Shown: one piece after another, positions 31,757-38,257 of the stretch
Layout: the number at the start of each line of letters is the position of its first letter
Numbering within the stretch: position 1 is the stretch's first letter
Assembly: GCA_038330085.1 (NCBI GenBank)
Contig: JBBQNP010000029.1
Coordinates: forward strand, 1-38,257
From: JAEUIA01 sp038330085
GTDB lineage: Bacteria; Planctomycetota; UBA1135; GCA-002686595
DNA length: 38,257 nucleotides
Direction of reading: 5' to 3'
Notes under the pieces: model-generated
What the model saw: the letters and a program-made list of their open reading frames with translations, nothing else
What the model was told of the DNA's origin: nothing
Database searches by the model: none
Program-made: the position numbers and the translations under genes

Positions 31757-32290
31757 ATGGACTCCGTGACGATTCCCCCGGAACTGGTGCAGTTCGAAAT
31801 CGAGCGCATTCATTCCGGCAACTGCCCCGTGTGCAAGGGGCCCGGTCCGGTCGACGTCTACTACAGCCGCTGGGTGCGCTCGTTCATCGTCGCCACGCAA
31901 TGGGGATCGAGCAGCGCTCTGTCGTGCCGCCCGTGCCGCAACAAGAAGTGGCTGCAGGACACGACGACGACCGTCGCCATGGGTTGGTGGGGATTTCCAA
32001 GTGGAATCGTGCTCACGCCGATCGTGTTGCTGCGCAACGGCTGGGAGTTCTACTGCGGACCGAAGGCGAGCCGGCCGTCGAAGCGTCTGCATCCCGTCGC
32101 GAGTGCGCGGCTGGGCGCGACGGTCGCGGCCGCATGCCAGATGGCGCCGTCGCTCGAGTGCGCGCGCTGCAACACGGGCTACGTCCTGGTTGGATTCCGC
32201 GACGGGGCGCCGGACATCCGCTGTCGCTCGTGCAACGGCGAATTGCCGCGGCAGATCGAGAGCGTTCCAGCGCGTCAGATGGCGGGTTGA
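31757..32290 (+). CDS. Membrane-associated zinc-ribbon protein, unknown function
   Basis: 177 residues with four Cys pairs: C23/C26 (CPVC), C57/C60 (CRPC), C135/C138 (CARC) and C156/C159 (CRSC), forming two zinc ribbons. Between them lies a hydrophobic stretch (about 75-95, MGWWGFPSGIVLTPIVLLRNG). The arrangement is that of bacterial zinc-ribbon membrane proteins of unknown role. I start at ATG 31757 (MDSVTIPPELVQ); the frame is open further upstream but the extra residues are Arg/Ser-rich and cover the repeat region. Its last 16 bases overlap the end of the YfhO-type gene on the other strand. Confidence 0.72.
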   Translation: MDSVTIPPELVQFEIERIHSGNCPVCKGPGPVDVYYSRWVRSFIVATQWGSSSALSCRPCRNKKWLQDTTTTVAMGWWGFPSGIVLTPIVLLRNGWEFYCGPKASRPSKRLHPVASARLGATVAAACQMAPSLECARCNTGYVLVGFRDGAPDIRCRSCNGELPRQIESVPARQMAG

Positions 32291-32625
32291 TCGCCGGCAG
32301 AGCGTCGACGCGGCACGCAGATCATCGCCGCCATGGCGACGAGAGCGGCGAGCGCGATCCATCCGCCGATGCGCACGCTCCCCGGTGCGTACTCGAATTC
32401 GATCGAATGGTCGCCGCGTGGGATCGGCACGCCGCGGAAGAGACCGTCGACCGTCAGCACCCTCTGCTCCTTCCCGTCGACGCGCGCGATCCAACCAGGG
32501 AACGCCGCATCCGTGAACACGAGCAACGCGTCACCGTCGGCTTCGGCGCTCAGGCGCACACGATCGTTCGAACGCTCGTCGAGCTCGACGCGCGTGGTCG
32601 TCGCCGGTGACGCGGGGCGCCAGCT
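32275..32625 (-). pseudogene. C-terminal module of the YfhO-type protein, downstream of an in-frame TAG
   Basis: Same frame as 32626-35208, separated only by TAG at 32628-32626. It encodes SWRPASPATTTRVELDERS and then ALLVFTDAAFPGWIARVDG, GLFRGVPIPRGDHSIEFEY and a final membrane helix. This is the highly conserved C-terminal signature of YfhO-type proteins (LVxxDxxxPGWxAxVDG, FRGVxVPxGxHxxxFxYxP), so it belongs to the preceding gene and not to a separate one. No good start lies close to the TAG; the first ATG is well inside. Readthrough, nonsense mutation or sequence error are the options. Confidence 0.8.
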
Positions 32626-35208
32626 CTAGTTCTCGTCGAGGAAAGCCTCGTGTTCCGGATCGAACGACGGTTCCTGCAACGGACCGTGCGCGGCGACGTC
32701 TCGTGGGTCGAGCACGCGCGTGACGCAGAACGCGCGGGGCATGGGATCGTGCACGCGATAGACGCAGGCCTCGGCTCGCGCAGACTCCCTCAGCTCCGGT
32801 CCGGCAACCATGTCGGAAAACGGCAGGTCAGCCGCCCCCGTGTACGCAAGCATCGAGACGCCGAGCAGGCGAAACGCGCTGGAGGACGTATCGATCGTCG
32901 TAGCGTTTGCGCCGAGCGCGGGATCGATGCCGGGCTTCAGCGCGCGCGACCACCACTTCGCAACCGAAGCCGGCTCCAGCGGCGCGCGTGCGTTCGCGAT
33001 CGGCATGCGCTGCAGCAGCCCCGTCTCCCCTGGAAACACTTCCGGCCCCGTGACGAGACGATGTGCTCCGATCGTGCCGCGCACGAACCGTTCGGTCAGC
33101 GAGACATGGAACCCCGGATCGCGTTCCGCCGACGGCAACAACCCGCTCGACATCCAGAGTGGTTGTGACACCGCAAGCAACACGGCCAGCCACTTCCAGC
33201 GCGACGGCGCACCGGCCGCGAACAACAAGACGAGGAACGCCAGGATCGTGTACGCCATCGACGGCGCACTGATGCGCGGCTCGGGTGCGATGGTCGAGTA
33301 GGCGATGTCGCGCGAGCCGATCGTCTCCCACTTTCCGTCAGCATGCTGGCGCTGCACGTCGATCGAGAAGCGCCATGTGCCTGGAGCGAAGTCCGTCGCG
33401 TCCAACTGCATCGATCGGAACGTGCGCCGGCCCTCGGCGGGAGGCTCGCGAGGCAGCGCGCACGCGAAGGTCGGCCCGTCCATGCGAGGTCCTTCCAACG
33501 TGCCTCCATCCTGCGCGACACGCTGCGCACGCAGGACCAGCCCATCACACGGCAACTCGTCGGTGATGTAGCCCGCAACGGAAGCCGTGCCCTTCGTCCA
33601 CACGGGCGGCGGTACTTCGGTCCAAGCGAGGAAGCGTTCGGTCCGATCCGGGGTGGGCTTCGGAGCGACGGGCCGTTCGACCAAGGCCACGCTCACGAGC
33701 GCGACGAAGACCAGACCTGCCGTGCGACGCGTGACGCGCGGCGCAGCATCGAGCGCTTCGCCTGCGAGCAACGACAAGAACAACGCGGCGACCGCGGCCG
33801 CTTTCGCCGGCGCACCCAAGCCGAAGAACGGCACGCGATGCCACACGTCGATCACACCCGGCGTGTCGATCGCGATCAGCAGCGCGCACAGCGCGACGAC
33901 TTGCACGACCTTCCTCGCGCGCAACGGACCCGAGAGAGCGAAGAACGATGCGAGCGCGAGTGCGACGACGACCGCGGACGTCCACGCGACTACGGTTCCC
34001 GAGTACGCGCCCGTTCCCCTCCACGTCGTGTTCAACGATCCGTGGGCGTCATGGAGAAACAGCGCGCGACCCGCGGCCCCCAAACCTCGCCCGCTCAGCA
34101 CGAACGCGCACGCGCACAACGAGAACACGAGACCGACCGTGCCCGCCAGGCCGCGCTTGCCGCTCTTGTCCTGTGGATCCAGCGCGCGCCACGCGACGAC
34201 GAGGCCGGCTGTGACGACGACGAGACCGAGCGAAACGAAGTCGAAGTGTGTCGCTGCGCCGACCAGCGCACGTCGTTCGACGAGCGCCTGCGAGTGCAGC
34301 AAGGCTTCGACAAACGGCACGAGCAGCGGCGCGCACGCGAGAGTTCCGAGCGCGAGCCCGCCAATCCCCAACCACCGCTCTTGACCGTTCAACACGCAGC
34401 CGCTCCACACGGCCGCTGCGCAACCGGCGAAGAACGCTGTCTCCAGGTCCCCGCCCAGCACGAGGAACACCGTCGCCAACGCGACGAGCGCAAGACCGCG
34501 GAGGCTCGCTCGGTCACGCAATCGATCGAGCGCGACGAACAACCACGGCGCGACGGCCGCGACGTGTCCTGCGGGCAAGTTGACGGACACCAAGCACGCC
34601 GCCGATCCGCCGAAGCCCGCTGCTGCGAGCGCTGCACCGACGCTCGTGAGACCGAGCCGGCGCGCCAACACGTAGGCACCGAACGTCGCCGCCGCGAGGC
34701 GCAACCACGCCATCCACGCGAGGCCGCGATCGAACAACGTGTGTCCTCCGATCACCTCGAGTGCGCCGAGCACGAGCACTTGCGGATCGAACACGCCCGC
34801 GCGTGGATCGGCAAGCCACGGAACGCCCACGCCGATCGCAGGGTTCCACGTCGGCAGACGTCCAGCAGCAGTCTCTTCGGCCGTGTACCGCCACGTCGGA
34901 TACAGCCGGCAACCCTCTTCGACGAGCATGGGATCGGTGGCCCGGTCTGCGCTCGTCACGGGCCCGCTCGGTCTTCCGTGACCGCCACGGAACGAGGCTT
35001 TCGACCACGGCTCCCGCGACGTCGCCGTGTCGATCGCACAGAAGATCCGCGATCCGTCGAAGATCGCACGGCCGATCGGGAAAGTGCACGCGACCAGGAC
35101 GATCACGAGCGCGATCCAGAGTTCCGCGCGTGCGGCGTTCGCTGTGGGTCCCACCTTTCCCGTGCGGGACTGCAGGAGCTTCAGCCAGGGGGGACTCTCG
35201 GCCGACAC
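32626..35208 (-). CDS. YfhO-type multi-pass membrane protein, ends early at an in-frame TAG
   Basis: 860 codons. The N-terminal two thirds contain a dozen or so membrane segments with a first periplasmic loop carrying WRYTAEETAAGRLPTWNP and GVPWLADPRAGVFDPQVL, typical of YfhO/GT-C-like lipid-linked sugar transferases (YfhO acts in glycosylation of lipoteichoic acid in Bacillus; no role is set for this protein). A periplasmic part follows, ending with MPRAFCVTRV and SFDPEHEAFLDEN, just where the conserved PGW module should begin; that module is present in frame after the TAG (32275-32625). The intact protein would be about 977 residues. GTG 35208 is the start, with no clear ribosome site. It is divergent from the response regulator and convergent with the zinc-ribbon gene. 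Confidence 0.82.
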   Translation of the reverse strand: MSAESPPWLKLLQSRTGKVGPTANAARAELWIALVIVLVACTFPIGRAIFDGSRIFCAIDTATSREPWSKASFRGGHGRPSGPVTSADRATDPMLVEEGCRLYPTWRYTAEETAAGRLPTWNPAIGVGVPWLADPRAGVFDPQVLVLGALEVIGGHTLFDRGLAWMAWLRLAAATFGAYVLARRLGLTSVGAALAAAGFGGSAACLVSVNLPAGHVAAVAPWLFVALDRLRDRASLRGLALVALATVFLVLGGDLETAFFAGCAAAVWSGCVLNGQERWLGIGGLALGTLACAPLLVPFVEALLHSQALVERRALVGAATHFDFVSLGLVVVTAGLVVAWRALDPQDKSGKRGLAGTVGLVFSLCACAFVLSGRGLGAAGRALFLHDAHGSLNTTWRGTGAYSGTVVAWTSAVVVALALASFFALSGPLRARKVVQVVALCALLIAIDTPGVIDVWHRVPFFGLGAPAKAAAVAALFLSLLAGEALDAAPRVTRRTAGLVFVALVSVALVERPVAPKPTPDRTERFLAWTEVPPPVWTKGTASVAGYITDELPCDGLVLRAQRVAQDGGTLEGPRMDGPTFACALPREPPAEGRRTFRSMQLDATDFAPGTWRFSIDVQRQHADGKWETIGSRDIAYSTIAPEPRISAPSMAYTILAFLVLLFAAGAPSRWKWLAVLLAVSQPLWMSSGLLPSAERDPGFHVSLTERFVRGTIGAHRLVTGPEVFPGETGLLQRMPIANARAPLEPASVAKWWSRALKPGIDPALGANATTIDTSSSAFRLLGVSMLAYTGAADLPFSDMVAGPELRESARAEACVYRVHDPMPRAFCVTRVLDPRDVAAHGPLQEPSFDPEHEAFLDEN

Positions 35209-35474
35209 GAGGAGCGAGCCTACGGTCGTGCATCCGGAATGCCGAGGACCTGATGAGGGCAGGGGCTCGTGTGCTATCGCGCTGTCCGCCTGATATCGTC
35301 CCGGCTGCGATCGTGTCGTCCGTCACGGCGCCGCAGGACGCCTTCGACGACCGAGGTAGGACTTTTACCAGGTCGAGTCTGTTTCGTTCACGCGACGATC
35401 GCGTATCAGCCGTCTGTAGACCTTGTTCCATCAGCCCGTTCGAACAGCCCAGACATCGAAATAGCCGAGGTCCC
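35209..35474. other. Divergent intergenic region between the YfhO-type gene and the response regulator
   Basis: 266 bp without a gene. It has more T and A than the coding DNA around it and presumably contains both promoters, but no hexamer pair is good enough to name. GAGG at 35467-35470 is the ribosome site of the response regulator. Confidence 0.5.
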
Positions 35475-36200
35475 ATGACTGCACCCGCCACGACCGCCCG
35501 TCCCAACTCCCAGGTGCACCGCGTGCTCGTCGTCGAGGACGAGGAGGCGCTCGCCTTCGGCGTGAAGGATGCACTCGAGCACGCCGGCTTCGCAGTGCAG
35601 GTCGTGCACGACGGGCCGAGTGCACTCGACCGCATCCGCACCGATCAGCCGGATCTGGTCGTGCTCGACCTGATGTTGCCGGGCATGGGCGGCCTCGAGA
35701 TCCTCGGCACGTTGCGCAAGGAGCGGCGCGACGTGCGCGTCGTGATCCTGACTGCGCTCGCGAGCGAGAGCGATCTGATTCAGGGCTTCGAGCTCGGCGC
35801 CGACGACTACATGAAGAAGCCCTTCTCGCCGCGCGAGCTAGTCGCGCGCGTCGAAGCGCAGTTCCGCCGCCGCGAGATGGACACCGCTCCGCCTCCGCGC
35901 CTCGAGCTGCCGAACGGGATCAGCGTCGACCTCGCGCGCTTGGAAGTGCACCGCGACGGTCAGCTCATCCAACTGACGCCGCGCGAAGGCGACATCCTCG
36001 ACTACCTGATCCGCAACCGTCACCGCGTCGTCACGCGCGACGATCTGCTCCTGGACGTGTGGCACTACAAGAGCGCCAACGTCGAGACGCGCACGGTCGA
36101 CATCCACATCGTGGGTTTGCGGCGCAAGGTCGAACCCAACCCGGCCGAGCCGACGCTGATCCAGACCGTGCGCGGCAAGGGTTACCGCTGGTTCAGTTGA
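35475..36200 (+). CDS. OmpR/PhoB-family response regulator
   Basis: 241 residues. The receiver domain (about 14-130) has the acidic pair E21/D22 in VVEDEEAL, the phosphorylated D65 in VVLDLMLPGMGG, T93 and K115 in MKKPFSP. The winged-helix DNA-binding domain (about 145-240) shows LTPREGDILDYLIRNRHRVV, VWHYKSANVETRTVDIHI and the closing VRGKGYRWF. ATG 35475 has GAGG five bases upstream; the open frame before it overlaps the other strand's YfhO gene and is a shadow. The cognate kinase follows after a 113-bp repeat-bearing gap. Targets unknown. Confidence 0.95.
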   Translation: MTAPATTARPNSQVHRVLVVEDEEALAFGVKDALEHAGFAVQVVHDGPSALDRIRTDQPDLVVLDLMLPGMGGLEILGTLRKERRDVRVVILTALASESDLIQGFELGADDYMKKPFSPRELVARVEAQFRRREMDTAPPPRLELPNGISVDLARLEVHRDGQLIQLTPREGDILDYLIRNRHRVVTRDDLLLDVWHYKSANVETRTVDIHIVGLRRKVEPNPAEPTLIQTVRGKGYRWFS

Positions 36201-36205
36201 GCCCC

Positions 36206-36294
36206 CTGTTTCGATGGTGACCGCTGTTTCGATGGTGGCCGCTGTTTCGATGGTGGTAGCTGCTTCGATGGGGCAGCAGATTCGATCGGGGCAG
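36206..36294. repeat. 18-bp tandem repeat between response regulator and kinase genes, five copies
   Basis: Units start at 36206, 36224, 36242, 36260 and 36277. The first three share CTGTTTCGATGGTG; the fourth is 17 bp and the fifth more diverged, all keeping TTCGAT. The array starts five bases after the regulator stop and ends ~20 bp before the kinase GTG, so it lies in the message between them. ATG triplets inside it open only short frames. Confidence 0.85.
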
Positions 36295-36313
36295 CAGAGG
36301 GCATGAGGACGCA

Positions 36314-38239
36314 GTGGTCCAGCTAGGGCTCGGTACCAAGAGGACTGCTCTCGCGCTCTACGGCGTGCTGTTGGTGCTGCCGACGCTCGTGCTAGGCGGG
36401 CTGTTGTGGAGCCAGCTCGTGCTCGATCACCAGCTGATGCTCAACACGGTGCCGGGCGACGCGAACAACGCGACGGGGCGTCTGGGCAGTTCGCTCGAGC
36501 ACCAGCTCGAAGCGGTCATGCGCCCCGAGCAGGAGCGCGAGTTCTTCGAGTACCGCCCGAACTACTTCCCCGCCGGCACGATCGGCACCGACCTCGCGCT
36601 CGTGCCCTCGCCGCTGCGCAGAGGTCCGACCGCGCCGGAGATCGTGGGGTGGTACAGCTTCAAGCGCAACGACGTGAAGCGCGGTCGCCCGCCGATCGTG
36701 CTCCTCGGAAGCCGCAGCTCGGATCCCGAAGCGGAATCACTGCGCAATCAACTGCTGGTCATGACCCTCGACCTGCAAGCGCGCCTGGGCAAGATGTGGG
36801 AGGCAGACACGCACGTCCCGACGAACGTCGAAGTCGGACGGCTCCTCCTCGGTGCGCTCGGCGTGCGCCCGCGCCCGGATGGCGAAGGACGCGGCGGAAA
36901 CCGGGTCGGCGACGTGAAGCTGCCTCTCACCCTTCTCGCGATCAACCTGTCGGAGGAGGAGAGCATCGATTGCATGCGCGACGATCTGCCCGAGCTGCGC
37001 GGGCTCGAGAAGCAGAGCCAGTCGGTGCACGTCGGCGCCTTTCACTTGAGCTTCTACCGTGACGCACTGGGCACCCCGCGGCTCGTGGCTCGGCGCTCGA
37101 TCTACATCCCGAGGAACACGCAACTCGGCCGCATGAGCGGATGTTTCGACGCGCTCGGCCGCGAGACGCGCATCGAACAGGGCTTCTTCATCGATCCGCA
37201 GTGGTTCTTCCACGACCTGCCGGCGGCAGCGGCGGAGAGCACGCTCGAGAAGGGTTCGCAGGTGTTCATCCCGATGGATGCGGTGCATGATCCCAGCGAC
37301 ATCGAGGGGTATGCGATCGCACCGCTGCGGCAACTCGGCATCGAGGTGTTCGATCCGAGCGATCTGGAGTACGGCACGATGAAGGTGGCCGTGAACATGC
37401 GCGATCTCGAGCGCGGCTTCCGCACGCAGACGGTGCGGTTCCTGGGCGTCGCGGCGATGCTGGTGGTGTCGTTGGGAACGGGGCTGGTGTTGCTGTTGCG
37501 GAGCGTCAACAGGGACCTGGAGACGGCGAGACGCACCGAGAACTTCATCGCAGCGGTGACGCACGAGCTGAGAACGCCGGTTGCGTCGATCAAGCTGTAC
37601 GGGGAAATGCTCGACGATGGATGGGTCGACGACGACCCGGCCAAGCGCAAGGAGTACTACAGGAGGATCGTGAGGGAGACCGGACGGTTGGAGACGTTGG
37701 TGGAGAACGTCTTGGAGAAGAGTCAGATCGCGCGCAGGGAAGCGGAGCCGGAACCGGGTGATCTGAACGCGGTCATCGAGTCGATGGAGACGTCACTCAA
37801 GAACCTGGCGCAGGACGGGGTGATGGACTTGGAGTTCGTGTACGGAGAAGGGTTGCCGCAGGTGATGCTCGTTCCGGAGGGCGTGCGGTCGATCGTGACG
37901 AATCTGGTCGAGAACGCGAGGAAGTACGCGCCGATGAAGCGGGATGTCGCGGTGGCGGAGCCGATTATCGTGATGACGCATGCGCTGGCGGGGATGCCGG
38001 TGCTGGATGTGATGGATCGCGGGCCGGGGATTCCGCACGCGGAGAGGACGAAGATCTTCCAGGCGTTTTATCGGGTCGGGAACGAGGAGACGCGGACGGC
38101 GAGAGGGACGGGGTTGGGTCTGCACTTGGTGATGCTGCAGACGACGTTGATGCGGGCGAGGGTTGGGGTGTTGGATCGGAAGGGCGGGGGCACGGTATTC
38201 AGGGTGACGTTTGTGGAGGCGCCGACGTACGAAAGCTGA
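36314..38239 (+). CDS. Membrane sensor histidine kinase
   Basis: 641 residues. TM1 (about 10-33, ALALYGVLLVLPTLVLGGLL) and TM2 (about 375-397, FLGVAAMLVVSLGTGLVLLL) flank a ~340-residue extracytoplasmic sensor with no recognised fold. The HisKA motif AVTHELRTPVASIKLYGEML places the phosphorylated His near residue 416. The ATPase domain has the N box TNLVENARKYAP (near 529), G1 DVMDRGPGIP (near 566) and G2 GTGLGLHLV (near 598). GTG 36314 is chosen because GAGG lies five bases upstream and the reading ATG just before it meets a stop. From about 37430 the gene becomes G-rich with GGG, AGG and GGA codons rare elsewhere here. It pairs with the upstream OmpR-type regulator. Confidence 0.93.
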   Translation: MVQLGLGTKRTALALYGVLLVLPTLVLGGLLWSQLVLDHQLMLNTVPGDANNATGRLGSSLEHQLEAVMRPEQEREFFEYRPNYFPAGTIGTDLALVPSPLRRGPTAPEIVGWYSFKRNDVKRGRPPIVLLGSRSSDPEAESLRNQLLVMTLDLQARLGKMWEADTHVPTNVEVGRLLLGALGVRPRPDGEGRGGNRVGDVKLPLTLLAINLSEEESIDCMRDDLPELRGLEKQSQSVHVGAFHLSFYRDALGTPRLVARRSIYIPRNTQLGRMSGCFDALGRETRIEQGFFIDPQWFFHDLPAAAAESTLEKGSQVFIPMDAVHDPSDIEGYAIAPLRQLGIEVFDPSDLEYGTMKVAVNMRDLERGFRTQTVRFLGVAAMLVVSLGTGLVLLLRSVNRDLETARRTENFIAAVTHELRTPVASIKLYGEMLDDGWVDDDPAKRKEYYRRIVRETGRLETLVENVLEKSQIARREAEPEPGDLNAVIESMETSLKNLAQDGVMDLEFVYGEGLPQVMLVPEGVRSIVTNLVENARKYAPMKRDVAVAEPIIVMTHALAGMPVLDVMDRGPGIPHAERTKIFQAFYRVGNEETRTARGTGLGLHLVMLQTTLMRARVGVLDRKGGGTVFRVTFVEAPTYES

Positions 38240-38257
38240 CTGCCGGTACTCCGGTAG

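Noticed and set aside
1..38257. Complete reassignment of TAG to a sense codon
   Set aside because: The RND adaptor ends in TAG 12 bp before permease 1 in the same frame. Reading through would fuse a periplasmic C-terminus to a cytoplasmic N-terminus, which is topologically impossible without an extra helix, and no helix is encoded there. TAG must therefore stop translation at least there.

Overview
This is a gene-dense, high-GC window from a diderm (Gram-negative-type) bacterium. Lnt, two predicted lipoproteins and an RND efflux system imply an outer membrane, and a complete mreBCD-mrdA-rodA set implies lateral-wall (rod-type) growth. I cannot fix the phylum by eye. The style (KamA next to Ddl-like ligases, YfhO and O-antigen-ligase membrane proteins, weak Shine-Dalgarno use, many ATGA/GTGA gene overlaps) would suit Planctomycetota or a related deep high-GC lineage, but that is a guess. 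No rRNA, tRNA, CRISPR array, insertion sequence or phage gene was seen.

Layout. (1) 1-3616, plus strand: the end of a lysine 2,3-aminomutase (KamA), two different ATP-grasp (D-Ala-D-Ala-ligase-like) enzymes, a GNAT acetyltransferase and a DUF3109-type Cys-cluster protein, tightly packed or overlapping. This looks like an uncharacterised beta-amino-acid ligation and acylation pathway. (2) 3693-3971: a lone ParD-like antitoxin. (3) 4002-12222, minus strand: mreB > [650 bp of hairpins and minisatellite] > mreC > mreD > PBP2 (mrdA) > rodA. (4) 12514-13627, minus: a coiled-coil membrane protein and a tiny membrane protein behind a strong sigma70-like promoter. (5) 13950-18128, minus: lnt, a beta-propeller lipoprotein and moeA. 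(6) 18188-26793, plus: an RND adaptor and two different RND permeases (MdtABC-like layout). (7) 26893-31638, plus: ribH, nusB, ftsY, an O-antigen-ligase/TPR protein and a small membrane protein, mostly joined by stop/start overlaps. (8) 31757-35208: a zinc-ribbon membrane protein convergent with a YfhO-type membrane protein. (9) 35475-38239, plus: an OmpR-family response regulator and a sensor kinase separated by an 18-bp tandem repeat.

The most striking feature is that three large, otherwise well-formed genes are each cut by one in-frame stop codon with no frameshift: kamA (TGA, where glycine is expected), mrdA/PBP2 (TAG between the membrane anchor and the transpeptidase) and the YfhO protein (TAG just before its conserved C-terminal module). 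Nearly all other genes end in TGA and none ends in TAA. Readthrough, real nonsense mutations and sequence error all remain possible. The sequence alone does not decide between them, but the pattern deserves a direct check.
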